DNA of 64,000 bases from an uncultured Moraxella sp. (GCA_943908425.1 CALTTC010000009.1:1-64000), one strand, 5' to 3'; numbered from the stretch's first letter, positions 33,582 to 43,697 are shown. The notes: generated by a model from the letters alone, not told the origin. Program-made: numbers and translations.

Positions 33582-35258
33582 ATGCAAGCAGTTTTGCACA
33601 GAAGTTTTTTACCTGCCGCCATTGCCCTCGCCCTGTTCGGCTGTGGCGACAAGTCCACCCCTGCTACCCCTGCCACGGACAGCACCACCACCAGTAGCTA
33701 TGACGGCACCGTGCCTGCCGATGCTGTGCTAGCAGAAACGCAGACCATGGTAATTGGCAATAGTGCCGAGCCAGAATCTCTAGACCCCCACAAAACCTCT
33801 GGTGTACCTGAATCTAACATTATCCGCCAAATGCTAATTGGTCTAACTACCACCGACAACGACGGCAAAACCATCCCTGGTATGGCAACTGAATGGCACA
33901 CCGATGATAATAAGGTCTGGACGTTTAAAATCCGTGATGCCAACTGGAGTAATGGCGACCCAGTTACCGCCCACGACTTTGTTTATAGCTTTCGCCGTCT
34001 TGTTGATCCAGCGACCGCGAGCCCCTACTCAACGTATTTAGCTGATTTGACGATGCTAAACGCCCAAGACATCGTTGATGGCAAACAATCCCCCGATACT
34101 CTAGGCGTTAAAGCCATTGATGACAAAACTTTAGAAATTACCTTAGCCGAGCCTGTGCCTTACTTGCCAGATGCCTTGATGCACACCTCTGTTAAGCCTG
34201 TGAATCAAAAAGCGGTCGCACAATTTGGCGATAAATGGACAAGCCCTGAAAATTATGTCGCCAACGGTCCTTACAATCTAAAAGAATGGCAAATCAACGA
34301 AAAAATTGTTCTAACGCGTAATCCCACCTATTATGACGACGCCAATACCACCATCAATGAAGTTACTTTATTGGCGGTCGGCGAGTCAAGTACCGAGGTC
34401 AATCGCTATAAAGCAGGCGAGATGGACATTACCTCAGGCGTGCCAGAAGAGCAGTTCCAACAGCTAAAAACAGAGCTTGGCACTCAGGTGAGCGTTCAGC
34501 CTAAGCTGTGTACCTATTATTATGAATTTAATAATACCAAACCGCCGTTTAATGACCCCCGCGTTCGCCGTGCATTGACACTTGCGATGGACAGAGAAAC
34601 CGTTGCCGAAAAAATCTTAGGGCAAGGGCAAACCGCTGCCTATCAGTTAAATCCCACCTTTATTCAAGGGATGAATAACTACACCCCAGAATGGCAGTCG
34701 TGGAGCAAAGAGCAGCGTATTGCCGAAGCCAAAAGACTACTGGCGGAAGCGGGCTACAATGCTAGTAATCCTTTAAGCTTTGAATTGCTATATAACACAA
34801 GCGATTCGCACAAAAAAATCGCAAGTGCCGCTGTTTCCTTTTGGAAAGATGGCTTAGAGTTTATTGATGCCAAGCTTGTCAATCAAGAATGGAAAACCTA
34901 TCTTGAAACCAAGCGTAAGCAAGATTTTGAAATAGCGCGTGCTGGCTGGTGTGCTGATTATAACGAGCCATCTAGTTTCCTAAATATTTTCAAATCAGGC
35001 AACTCACAAAACGCGGGTAAGTACAACAGCCCAACCTATGACGCGATTATGCTAAAAACACTAGGTGCTGATATAGATGCCAATGGACGTGCCGAGCTTT
35101 ATCATCAAGCCGAAGCCGAGCTTGAAAAAGACAACCCTGCCATCTTTGTTTACCATTATGTCGGTCCAAAATTGATTAAGCCATATGTAGCTGGTTTCTC
35201 TGACAAAGACCCGCAAGACAACTGGCAGGTCAAGTACTACAAGGTTTTGGCACACTAA
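33582..35258 (+). CDS. oppA: Peptide ABC transporter substrate-binding lipoprotein, copy 1
   Basis: 558 residues, SBP family 5. The signal peptide ends LFGC (lipidated Cys21), followed by a Thr/Ser-rich linker. Family blocks: AEPESLDPHKTSG, ATEWHTDDNKVWTFKIRDANWSNG (cited by its ends ATEWHT and WSNG), DFVYSFRRLVDP, and the C-terminal AGWCADYNEPSSFLN and NNPAIFVYHY-like region. It binds oligopeptides in the periplasm for the downstream OppBCDF. A 158-bp stretch (33852-34009) is nearly identical to copy 2, unlike its surroundings. Confidence 0.93.
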   Translation: MQAVLHRSFLPAAIALALFGCGDKSTPATPATDSTTTSSYDGTVPADAVLAETQTMVIGNSAEPESLDPHKTSGVPESNIIRQMLIGLTTTDNDGKTIPGMATEWHTDDNKVWTFKIRDANWSNGDPVTAHDFVYSFRRLVDPATASPYSTYLADLTMLNAQDIVDGKQSPDTLGVKAIDDKTLEITLAEPVPYLPDALMHTSVKPVNQKAVAQFGDKWTSPENYVANGPYNLKEWQINEKIVLTRNPTYYDDANTTINEVTLLAVGESSTEVNRYKAGEMDITSGVPEEQFQQLKTELGTQVSVQPKLCTYYYEFNNTKPPFNDPRVRRALTLAMDRETVAEKILGQGQTAAYQLNPTFIQGMNNYTPEWQSWSKEQRIAEAKRLLAEAGYNASNPLSFELLYNTSDSHKKIASAAVSFWKDGLEFIDAKLVNQEWKTYLETKRKQDFEIARAGWCADYNEPSSFLNIFKSGNSQNAGKYNSPTYDAIMLKTLGADIDANGRAELYHQAEAELEKDNPAIFVYHYVGPKLIKPYVAGFSDKDPQDNWQVKYYKVLAH

Positions 35259-35400
35259 GTACAGTCGCCACAACTATACAGCACGACAAATCAAGCCACC
35301 AATAATTGCCACATAATGATTATTGGTTGGCAACTATTTTATAGTTTTAGATAGATAGCTCTAAATAGCTAGTTTTTGGATAAATTTGGATAAATCAGTG

Positions 35401-37053
35401 ATGAAATTAAATGCTTTAGCCCTTGGTTTAGGGGCAATGCTTGCCTTAACCGCCTGCAACGATAAACCACAAACTACAACTGATGGTAGCACAACAACCG
35501 CCACCACTGCACCAACCAGTGACGGCGGGGCAGTACAAGCCATCACCATTAACAACGCCTCAGAACCTGAGACGCTAGACCCGCATTTGTCCTCTGGCGT
35601 GCAAGAATCCAACATTATTCGCCAGTACTTAGAAGGGCTCACAAATACCGACAACGACGGCAAAACCATCCCCGGTATGGCAACTGAATGGCACACCGAT
35701 GATAATAAGGTCTGGACGTTCAAAATCCGTGATGCCAACTGGAGCAATGGCGACCCAGTTACCGCCCACGACTTTGTTTATAGCTTTCGCCGTCTTGTTG
35801 ATCCCAATACCGGCAGTCCTTATTCTAGCTACCTAGAAGACGCCAAAATCTTAAATGCCACCGACGTTATCAACGGTAAGATGCCAACCGATAGCCTAGG
35901 CATCAAAGCCATTGATGACAAAACTTTGGAGATTACCTTAACCGAGCCGGTGCCTTATTTTCCAGATATACTCTTTCATAGTTCGGTTAAGCCAGTACAC
36001 CAAAAAACCGTGGAGCAATTTGGCGATAGCTGGACGTCCCCTGAGAATATCGTGGTGAATGGACCGTTTAAGCCAAGCGAATGGGTTGTGAACGAAAAAA
36101 TCGTCCTAACGCGTAACCCAACCTATTACGACAATGCCAATACCACTCTTGAAACCTTGACCATCTTGCCCATCTCCTCGGCAACCACCGACGTTGATCG
36201 CTATAAAGCAGGCGAGATTGATATCACCGCAAGCGAGTTGCCCCCTGAGCAATTTGCCACCTTACAACAAACCTTGGGCAATGAATTAAAAACTGCACCC
36301 ACGTTGTGTACCTACTATTATGATTTGAACAACGAAAAACCGCCGTTCAATGATGTACGCGTGCGTAAGGCGATTGCCCTTGCCTCTGACCGCGAGACCA
36401 TTACCGATAAAGTCTTGGGACAAGGGCAAGTACCCGCCTATCAGTTTACCCCCATCTCTACTGCGGGTAATATCAGTTACACCCCAGAATGGAAAGCGCT
36501 AAGCCAAGAAGCGCGTGTCGCCGAAGCCAAAAAACTACTGGCAGAAGCTGGCTACAATGCCCAAAATCCGTTAAAATTCACCTTACTATACGACACCAAC
36601 GAGCAACACAAAAAAATCGCCGTTGCCGCCACCAGTATGTGGAAACAAAACTTAGATTTTGTGGATGTAGACTTGATTAATCAAGAATGGAAAACCTATC
36701 TTGACAGTCGGCGTAATGGCAACTATGAAATGGCGCGTGCCAGATGGTGTGGGGATTACAACGAAGCCAGCACCTTCTTAAACTTGCGTAAATCCACCAA
36801 TTCCAACAACAACGCACGCTACAAAAACCCTGAATACGATGCCATTATGGATAAGACCGTCTTGGCAGGAACAACGGACGCTGACCGCAAGGCATTGTAC
36901 GAGCAAGCCGAAGCCTTACTGGATAAAGACACCGCACATTCTAATATGTTCTACTATGCCAATGTGCGCTTAGTCAAGCCCCACGTGCAAGGCTACTCCA
37001 ATAAAGACCCCTTGGACAACTGGCAAGCCAAATACTGGTCGGTTGCCAAATAG
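35401..37053 (+). CDS. oppA: Peptide ABC transporter substrate-binding lipoprotein, copy 2
   Basis: 550 residues from the ATG at 35401 (MKLNALALG). A TTG at 35386 extends the frame but spoils the signal peptide. The lipobox is LTAC (Cys19). It shares the OppA architecture and most motifs with copy 1: SEPETLDPHLSSG, ANWSNGDPVTAHDFVYSFRR, ARWCGDYNEASTFLN. The spacing to copy 1 is 142 bp without a clear terminator, so it is probably co-transcribed. Sequence differences around the ligand pocket suggest a different peptide preference (inference). Confidence 0.92.
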   Translation: MKLNALALGLGAMLALTACNDKPQTTTDGSTTTATTAPTSDGGAVQAITINNASEPETLDPHLSSGVQESNIIRQYLEGLTNTDNDGKTIPGMATEWHTDDNKVWTFKIRDANWSNGDPVTAHDFVYSFRRLVDPNTGSPYSSYLEDAKILNATDVINGKMPTDSLGIKAIDDKTLEITLTEPVPYFPDILFHSSVKPVHQKTVEQFGDSWTSPENIVVNGPFKPSEWVVNEKIVLTRNPTYYDNANTTLETLTILPISSATTDVDRYKAGEIDITASELPPEQFATLQQTLGNELKTAPTLCTYYYDLNNEKPPFNDVRVRKAIALASDRETITDKVLGQGQVPAYQFTPISTAGNISYTPEWKALSQEARVAEAKKLLAEAGYNAQNPLKFTLLYDTNEQHKKIAVAATSMWKQNLDFVDVDLINQEWKTYLDSRRNGNYEMARARWCGDYNEASTFLNLRKSTNSNNNARYKNPEYDAIMDKTVLAGTTDADRKALYEQAEALLDKDTAHSNMFYYANVRLVKPHVQGYSNKDPLDNWQAKYWSVAK

Positions 37054-37176
37054 TAAGTGGTCGCGATATTCATTCGTCGCTAAGCTTAAATGGTTCAACA
37101 ATTCACTGGGCAATCAAGACAAACTTGGTTGCCCACCCATCTAGGATAAGGTAAATCGCTCAACAAGGAGACAGTT

Positions 37177-38817
37177 ATGAGCCACCCCAATCTATTAAAA
37201 TACAGCATCGCCCTTGCTTTAATCGCCCTATTGCCTGCTTGTAACGACAGCAATAAATCTACTTCAACCACGACCGCCACCGAACAAACCGCCCCTACCG
37301 GCAAAAATGACGTGGTTATCGCCAATGGGGCTGAGCCTGAATCGCTTGACCCACAAAAAGCCTCAGACGGCGCCTCTTTTGTGATTGCACGCCAACTGTT
37401 TTTGGGCTTAGTAGATATTGATGACAACGGCAAAACCGTTCCTAGTATGGCGAGCGAATGGAATAACGAAAACAACAAAGTGTGGACATTTAAACTGCGT
37501 GATGCCAACTGGTCTGACGGCACACCCATTACCGCTCACGATTTTGTCTACAGTCTAAGACGACTCACCGACCCCAAAACCGCAAGTCCTTATGGCAGTT
37601 ATTTGGTTGATGGTAAAGTATTAAATGCTGACGCTATCGCTGAAGGCAAGCTTGCCCCTGATACGCTTGGTGTGGTTGCCCTTGATGATAAGACATTACA
37701 AATCACCCTAAGCGAGCCTGTGCCTTACTTCGTTGATTTATTGGCACTGCCAGCAGTCTTTGCCGTCCCCCAAAAGACCGTTGAACGCTTTGGTGACCAG
37801 TGGACCGATCCTGCTAACATTGTCGTAAGTGGTGCCTATAAGCTTACCGATTGGGGGGTCAATAGCCACGTTACACTAGAACGCAACCCTGCTTTTTATG
37901 ACAATGCCAACACCAGCATTGAAAAAGTTACCTTCTTGCCCATTACAGGCGTTGCCGAGATTAACCGTTTTAAGGCAGGGGAAGTGGACTTAACAAGTGG
38001 CGTAGAACCTGAGCAATACCAAGCCCTAAAGGCAGAACTTGGTGAGCAAGTGCAATCCTCACCTTTACTATGCACCACGTATTTGGATATTAACACCAAA
38101 AAAGCGCCCTTTGACAATGTTGATGTGCGCCGCGCTTTAAATTTATCATTTGATAGACCGCTTTTCACCGACAAAGTGCTCGCCACCGGTCAAAAGCCTA
38201 CCTATCAGCTAACCCCTGCTAGCACCGCTGGCATGGGCGATGTTACGCCAGACTGGGCAACACAAGATATGGCAACACGCAGTAAAGACGCCGTGTCACT
38301 CCTCACCAAAGCCGGCTATTCCAAAGACAATCCATTGCCCATTCAATTTGTATACACCTCAGGTGACACCGGCAAAAAAATCGTCTCTGCCGCCACCGCC
38401 ATGTGGAACGAAAACCTAGAAGGGCTAATCAAGATTGAGCCGGTAAATTATGAATGGAAAATGGTGCTAGAAAACCGCCGTCAGGGCAATTTTGACATTG
38501 CTTTAGCGGGGTGGTGTGCCGATTATAACGAGCCGTCCACGTTTTTGAATACCCTAAAATCCAAAAACAGCAATAACGGCGCTTTTTACAAAAATCCTGA
38601 CTATGACAAGACCTTGGATGCCACCTTGCAAGTGGCTAGCAGTGATGAACGCACTAAATTGTACCACGATGCCGAGCGCATCTTACAAGCGGATAGCCCT
38701 GTTATTCCCCTTTATACCCCAAGTGGCAACTACCTTATCAAGCCTTATCTAAAAGGGGTATCCAAAGACGACCCCACGCGTAGCTACAACATTCGCCACT
38801 GGCAAATTGCCCAGTAG
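37177..38817 (+). CDS. oppA: Peptide ABC transporter substrate-binding lipoprotein, copy 3
   Basis: 546 residues, lipobox LPAC (Cys22), with an AAGGAG ribosome-binding site. Same family as copies 1 and 2 but more diverged: AEPESLDPQKASDG, ANWSDGTPITAHDFVYSLRR, AGWCADYNEPSTFLN. It does not share the near-identical block found between copies 1 and 2. A strong terminator follows before oppB, so the binding proteins are probably made in excess of the permease. Confidence 0.92.
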   Translation: MSHPNLLKYSIALALIALLPACNDSNKSTSTTTATEQTAPTGKNDVVIANGAEPESLDPQKASDGASFVIARQLFLGLVDIDDNGKTVPSMASEWNNENNKVWTFKLRDANWSDGTPITAHDFVYSLRRLTDPKTASPYGSYLVDGKVLNADAIAEGKLAPDTLGVVALDDKTLQITLSEPVPYFVDLLALPAVFAVPQKTVERFGDQWTDPANIVVSGAYKLTDWGVNSHVTLERNPAFYDNANTSIEKVTFLPITGVAEINRFKAGEVDLTSGVEPEQYQALKAELGEQVQSSPLLCTTYLDINTKKAPFDNVDVRRALNLSFDRPLFTDKVLATGQKPTYQLTPASTAGMGDVTPDWATQDMATRSKDAVSLLTKAGYSKDNPLPIQFVYTSGDTGKKIVSAATAMWNENLEGLIKIEPVNYEWKMVLENRRQGNFDIALAGWCADYNEPSTFLNTLKSKNSNNGAFYKNPDYDKTLDATLQVASSDERTKLYHDAERILQADSPVIPLYTPSGNYLIKPYLKGVSKDDPTRSYNIRHWQIAQ

Positions 38818-38829
38818 TCAAAGCCCACA

Positions 38830-38860
38830 AAAAAGCCCAATATTATGTTGGGCTTTTTTT
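38830..38860 (+). terminator. Terminator between oppA3 and oppB
   Basis: An 11-bp stem AAAAAGCCCAA/TTGGGCTTTTT with a 7-nt loop and a T-tract. It could end the oppA transcripts or let a fraction read into oppBCDF. Confidence 0.85.
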
Positions 38861-38986
38861 AGATAAATTTTTTATTACTGTGTGTATCCAAAACGTTAAT
38901 TTTATGGTATAACTATTGTCTTGACATGTTAGCCTATGGCACCACAACGGCACCACAGGATATTACAAACTGGTTTAGGGAAAACT

Positions 38987-39907
38987 ATGTTTAAGCTTAT
39001 TATCAAACGGCTATTGGAAGCCATTCCTACAATGTTTTTTTTGATTACCGTATCATTTTTTATGATGCGACTTGCCCCAGGCAGCCCATTTACTGGCGAA
39101 AAAAACTTACCACCTGCCGTGATGGCAAATATTGAAGCCAAATATCACCTAAACGAACCCATCTTAATGCAATATTGGCATTATCTGACAGGACTGGCTC
39201 ACGGTGATTTTGGACCGTCTTTTAAATATAAAGACCATACAATTAATAAATTACTTGCCGATACCTTGCCAGTATCGGTAGAAATTGGTGTATGGGCATT
39301 TATTATTGCCGTGCTTGTTGGCGTAACATTTGGGATTATTGCCGCCTTAAAACAAAATAGCGTCATTGATTATATTGTGATGACCCTAGCAATGGTGGGG
39401 GTTGCCATTCCAAATTTTGTGAAAGCGCCACTCATGGTGCTTGTTTTTGCGGTAATTTTGAAGTGGCTACCGGCAGGTGGCTGGAACAACGGTGCTCTAC
39501 GCAATATGATTTTGCCTGTCACTGCTTTATCGCTTGGTTACGTTGCCGCCATTGCACGGATTATGCGTGGCTCCATGATTGAGACGATGAACAGCCAGTT
39601 TATTCGCACTGCACGCGCTAAGGGCTTGCCACTACGCCATATCGTATTAAAGCACGCCTTGCGACCTGCCATGCTACCGGTCATCTCTTATTTGGGGCCG
39701 GCGTTTGTTGGGATTATCACAGGCTCTATTGTGATTGAGGTGATTTTTGGCTTACCGGGCATTGGGCAATTATTCGTTAATGGCGCGCTAAACCGCGACT
39801 ATAGTGTGGTGATGAGTCTAACCATTTTGGTGGGTATCTTAACGATATTTTTTAATGCGGTGGTGGACATTTTATACGCCGTCATTGACCCGAAAATCAA
39901 ATATTAA
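38987..39907 (+). CDS. oppB: Oligopeptide ABC transporter permease OppB
   Basis: 306 residues from the ATG at 38987 (MFKLIIKRLLEAIPTMF), which is the family's canonical N-terminus and has TAGGG upstream. A start at 38936 would add 17 non-conserved residues. Six membrane segments, with the EAA loop RTARAKGLPLRHIVLKHALR near residue 205 that docks to the ATPases. Partner of OppC. Confidence 0.93.
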   Translation: MFKLIIKRLLEAIPTMFFLITVSFFMMRLAPGSPFTGEKNLPPAVMANIEAKYHLNEPILMQYWHYLTGLAHGDFGPSFKYKDHTINKLLADTLPVSVEIGVWAFIIAVLVGVTFGIIAALKQNSVIDYIVMTLAMVGVAIPNFVKAPLMVLVFAVILKWLPAGGWNNGALRNMILPVTALSLGYVAAIARIMRGSMIETMNSQFIRTARAKGLPLRHIVLKHALRPAMLPVISYLGPAFVGIITGSIVIEVIFGLPGIGQLFVNGALNRDYSVVMSLTILVGILTIFFNAVVDILYAVIDPKIKY

Positions 39908-39915
39908 GGACAATT

Positions 39916-40809
39916 ATGACTACAATCACCAACACATCAGATAATCAATCACTGGACGTGAAAGGGCGTAGCCTATGGCAAGATGCGTGGAAGCGCTTTC
40001 GCAAAAATCGTGCGGCGTTAATTAGCGGTGGCGTATTATTATTCGTGATGCTCTTTGTGGCAGTCGTACCAAGCCTTGCCCCTTTTGCCTATGATTATAC
40101 CGATTGGGGCAATATGCAAGCTGCGCCTAGTATGGCTAGTAAGCACTATTTTGGCACCGACAGCTTAGGGCGCGATTTGCTCGTGCGTGTCGCGATGGGC
40201 GGACGTATCTCCTTGATGGTCGGTATTGCTGGCGCCTTTGTTGCCGTACTGGTCGGCACGGTCTATGGCGCTGTCTCTGGTTACCTAGGCGGTAAGGTGG
40301 ATATGCTAATGATGCGCTTTTTGGAAGTGTTAAGCGCCTTTCCTTTTATGTTTTTTGTTATTTTATTGGTCACGTTATTTGGGCGCAATATTATTTTGAT
40401 TTTTGTAGCAATCGGCATGGTCTCATGGCTGGATGTCGCGCGTATCGTGCGCGGGCAAACGCTTGGCTTAAAAAATAAAGAATTCATTGAAGCGGCACAC
40501 GTTGGCGGTGTCTCTGGTATTAATATTGTCATGCGCCATATCGTCCCAAACGTGCTTGGCGTGGTCGTCGTGTATGCCTCACTGCTCGTGCCTGGTATGA
40601 TTATGTTTGAATCGTTTTTGAGCTTTTTGGGCTTAGGCGTACAAGAACCCATGACCAGTTGGGGGGCGTTATTACAAGAAGGCACCAAAACGATGCAGGT
40701 TGCCCCTTGGCAACTTTTAGTACCAGCGGTGTTTTTGGTTGTGACGCTATTTTGTTTTAACTTTATGGGCGATGGTTTGCGCGATGCCCTAGACCCCAAA
40801 GACCGCTAA
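39916..40809 (+). CDS. oppC: Oligopeptide ABC transporter permease OppC
   Basis: 297 residues with a cytoplasmic N-terminus, DAWKRFRKNRAALISG ahead of helix 1, the OppC family block HYFGTDSLGRDLLVR near residue 76 and the EAA loop EAAHVGGVSGINIVMRHIVP near 195. It starts 8 bp after oppB with an AAGGA ribosome-binding site and ends 14 bp before oppD. Confidence 0.94.
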   Translation: MTTITNTSDNQSLDVKGRSLWQDAWKRFRKNRAALISGGVLLFVMLFVAVVPSLAPFAYDYTDWGNMQAAPSMASKHYFGTDSLGRDLLVRVAMGGRISLMVGIAGAFVAVLVGTVYGAVSGYLGGKVDMLMMRFLEVLSAFPFMFFVILLVTLFGRNIILIFVAIGMVSWLDVARIVRGQTLGLKNKEFIEAAHVGGVSGINIVMRHIVPNVLGVVVVYASLLVPGMIMFESFLSFLGLGVQEPMTSWGALLQEGTKTMQVAPWQLLVPAVFLVVTLFCFNFMGDGLRDALDPKDR

Positions 40810-40823
40810 GTTAAGGATAGATG

Positions 40824-41843
40824 ATGTCAAACGATTTATTGCAAGTCAAAGACTTAAAAGTCAAATTTGCCACGGACGATGGCTTTGTTACGGCTGTTAA
40901 TGGGCTTAATTTTAACTTACATGAAGGCGAGACACTCGGCATTGTGGGCGAATCTGGCTCAGGCAAATCCCAAACCGCCTTTGCCATTATGGGACTACTT
41001 GCCAAAAATGGTAAAACTGAAGGCTCGGTATTGTTTAACGGCAAAGAATTGGTCGGCATGCGTCAGCGTGATTTAAATAAAATTCGCGCCAATGACATTG
41101 CCATTATTTTTCAAGACCCAATGACCAGCCTAAATCCTTATATGAAAGTCGGTGACCAGCTGGCAGAAGTATTGATTTTGCATAAAGGCATGAGCAAAAA
41201 AGATGCTTGGAATGAATCCATAAAAATGCTAGATGCCGTTAAAATCCCCGAAGCCGCCAAACGTATCGGTATGTATCCGCACGAGTTTTCGGGCGGTATG
41301 CGCCAGCGCGTTATGATTGCCATGGCGCTGTTGTGCCGTCCCAAATTACTGATTGCTGATGAGCCAACTACCGCCCTTGACGTTACCGTACAAGCGCAAA
41401 TCATGGTACTACTCAATGAGCTAAAGCGTGATTTTAATACCACGATTATTATGATTACCCACGATTTGGGCGTGGTTGCTGGGACTTGCGACCGTATTTT
41501 GGTGATGTATGCTGGGCGGACAATGGCGTATGGCAAGACCGAAGAGATTTTTTATAACCCAAGCCATCCCTATACCATTGGGCTGTTAGGTGCTATTCCT
41601 AAGTTACACGACAGTGGCGATAGACTTGCCACCATTCCTGGCAATCCCCCCAATTTATTGAATCTACCGAAGGGTTGCCCATTTGTGGAACGCTGTAGCC
41701 ATGCCATGAGTCAGTGCCGTGAAGCACCACCGCCTTTGGAATTCTTGCCCAACGAGCGCCAACGTGCCTGTTATTGGAAACCTAGCGCTGATGAATTGCG
41801 CCTTGCCCAAGGCAACCCCCCTATCGCAACGGAGAGCGTATAA
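40824..41843 (+). CDS. oppD: Oligopeptide ABC transporter ATPase OppD
   Basis: 339 residues. Two consecutive ATGs exist (40821, 40824); AAGGA spacing favours the second. Walker A GESGSGKSQ near residue 40, signature SGGMRQRVMIAMAL near 155, Walker B LLIADEPTTALD near 175, then the C-terminal oligopeptide/dipeptide domain with the Cys-rich CPFVERCSHAMSQC motif of the family. It couples ATP hydrolysis to peptide import with OppF. The stop overlaps the oppF start. Confidence 0.94.
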   Translation: MSNDLLQVKDLKVKFATDDGFVTAVNGLNFNLHEGETLGIVGESGSGKSQTAFAIMGLLAKNGKTEGSVLFNGKELVGMRQRDLNKIRANDIAIIFQDPMTSLNPYMKVGDQLAEVLILHKGMSKKDAWNESIKMLDAVKIPEAAKRIGMYPHEFSGGMRQRVMIAMALLCRPKLLIADEPTTALDVTVQAQIMVLLNELKRDFNTTIIMITHDLGVVAGTCDRILVMYAGRTMAYGKTEEIFYNPSHPYTIGLLGAIPKLHDSGDRLATIPGNPPNLLNLPKGCPFVERCSHAMSQCREAPPPLEFLPNERQRACYWKPSADELRLAQGNPPIATESV

Positions 41844-42832
41844 TGACAACTGTCCCATTATTACAAGTCAATGGTGTTGAGACCAGTTTTGATATTCCCA
41901 AAAAAGGCGGGTTTTTTTGGCAAAAACCCGATACCCTAAAAGCGGTAAATGGCGTCTCTTTTGAATTATCGGCAGGCGAAACCCTAGGCGTGGTCGGTGA
42001 ATCTGGCTGTGGTAAATCCACCCTAGCGCGCACCATCATCGGACTGGTTAAAGCCAAATCTGGTAGCATCATCTTTGACGGTAAAGAACTTATCGGCATG
42101 AAAGAAAAAGCGTGGCGTGAAGTCAGAAAAGATATTCAGATGATTTTTCAAGACCCACTCGCCTCCTTAAACCCAAGGATGACCATTGGCGATATTATTG
42201 CCGAACCATTACGCACCTATTACCCAAAAACCACCAAAGCCTCTTTAGAAGACCAAGTGCGTAGTATTATGAAAAAGGTGGGTTTGTTACCAAACGTGGT
42301 CAATCGCTATCCGCACGAATTCTCTGGCGGTCAATGTCAGCGTATCGGTATTGCGCGCGCGCTTATTTTGCGCCCCAAACTCATTATTTGTGACGAGCCA
42401 GTGTCTGCACTTGACGTGTCTATCCAAGCACAAGTGATTAACCTATTACAAGAAGTGCAACACGAGATGGGGCTGGCACTCATCTTTATCGCCCACGATT
42501 TATCGGTGGTTAAACACATCTCCGACCGCGTACTTGTCATGTATCTTGGCAACGCCGTGGAGCTTGGCACCGACAAGGCGGTATACGATAAGCCAACACA
42601 CCCCTACACCGAAGCATTGATGTCCGCTGTGCCACTGCCTGACCCAGAAGCCGAGCGCAATAAAGTCATTCAGCTACTGCCTGGCGACTTACCAAGCCCC
42701 ATCAATCCGCCCTCAGGCTGTGTGTTTCGCACCCGTTGCCCCCTTGCTAGCGAAGAATGTAGCCAAACCAAACCGACCTTGCAAGGAACCGCCAACCATC
42801 AAGTTGCCTGCCTAAAACAGCACGTTGCTTAA
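41843..42832 (+). CDS. oppF: Oligopeptide ABC transporter ATPase OppF
   Basis: 329 residues with Walker A GESGCGKST, the Q-loop FQDPLASLNPRM, signature SGGQCQRIGIARAL, Walker B LIICDEPVSALD and the C-terminal CVFRTRCPLASEEC motif. It overlaps oppD by one base (TAATG). A terminator lies directly after the gene. Confidence 0.94.
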   Translation: MTTVPLLQVNGVETSFDIPKKGGFFWQKPDTLKAVNGVSFELSAGETLGVVGESGCGKSTLARTIIGLVKAKSGSIIFDGKELIGMKEKAWREVRKDIQMIFQDPLASLNPRMTIGDIIAEPLRTYYPKTTKASLEDQVRSIMKKVGLLPNVVNRYPHEFSGGQCQRIGIARALILRPKLIICDEPVSALDVSIQAQVINLLQEVQHEMGLALIFIAHDLSVVKHISDRVLVMYLGNAVELGTDKAVYDKPTHPYTEALMSAVPLPDPEAERNKVIQLLPGDLPSPINPPSGCVFRTRCPLASEECSQTKPTLQGTANHQVACLKQHVA

Positions 42833-42836
42833 TGTT

Positions 42837-42864
42837 AAAGACCGATAGTTTTATCGGTCTTTTT
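42837..42864 (+). terminator. Terminator of the opp operon
   Basis: A 10-bp stem AAAGACCGAT/ATCGGTCTTT with a 6-nt loop, followed by TT. Confidence 0.85.
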
Positions 42865-43142
42865 GCGCTTGCCAATCAAAAAGCAATGCCTACTGCCATT
42901 TTGTCAATAATGTTGAAATTAGTTATAAACTCAACGCCTTAATCCTAGATATATTTAGTCAAAGTGCTTTAAATCATCAATACTATATTAAACAAGCACC
43001 TTAACCAATCCTTAGAGTTGCCTAGCCATTGACTTGACTGTACACATTTTTACCACACTCAATACACCTTAATCACTTACCCTATATAGTTTTTAGCATT
43101 AAAAAAGCGCCCCTTAGGACGCTTTAGCAACAACTTTTAGGC
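42865..43142. other. Spacer between convergent oppF and the secreted-protein gene
   Basis: No gene is seen. On the minus strand the hairpin around 43100-43125 (stem AAAGCG/CGCTTT with a T-run after it) is a likely terminator of the leftward gene that ends at 43143. Confidence 0.55.
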
Positions 43143-43697
43143 TTATTTGATACGCGCGCGGTATTTCACCATTGCCGTGCCATTTAGACCAATGTCCTCA
43201 ACATCCCAACGCAACGCCTTATAATAACTAAGCGGTATTTCTTGCACTCCTGTAGCGGTGTTGGTACGTAAGGGCGTACGCGCAAAACGCACTCCGTCTA
43301 CCGTGGCAAATGGTGCCAGCGGTTCAATACCACCAAGTAGCTCCACACCTTCTGGAATCTCAAGCAAAGCAGTAAGCTTACGAATGCGGTCAGGCGAACG
43401 ATTGGTAAAATAACCACGATATTCCACCACATCGCCAGGCTTGACCTGCCCATTTTGTGTGACAGCGGTTAGCAGTTCTTGATTGCCATTTTGGGTCACG
43501 ATAAAGGCATTGATGACCGTCTCTACTGTTTGCCCGGTCGTATCAACCGTCATTGTCCGCTCGGTGCTTGCTAGGGCTGGCGCTACTGTCGCTACTGGTG
43601 TCAAAGGTTGCATTACATTGGTTGGGGTTGGCAACATCGCAAAACTGCTCAATGAATATAAAGCACCCAAACACAGCACTGATTTTAATACGTTCAT
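43143..43697 (-). CDS. Secreted protein with a DUF11-like repeat domain
   Basis: 184 residues from the ATG at 43697, which has AAGGA 9 bp upstream; an earlier ATG at 43706 abuts that site. A signal peptide ends near SSFA|ML. The segment GQVKPGDVVEYRGYFTNRSPDRIRKLTALLEIPEG resembles DUF11-type beta-sandwich repeats of surface proteins (quoted by its ends GQVKPG and EIPEG). Thr/Val/Ala-rich N-terminal region. Function unknown; periplasmic or surface location is inferred. Confidence 0.6.
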   Translation of the reverse strand: MNVLKSVLCLGALYSLSSFAMLPTPTNVMQPLTPVATVAPALASTERTMTVDTTGQTVETVINAFIVTQNGNQELLTAVTQNGQVKPGDVVEYRGYFTNRSPDRIRKLTALLEIPEGVELLGGIEPLAPFATVDGVRFARTPLRTNTATGVQEIPLSYYKALRWDVEDIGLNGTAMVKYRARIK

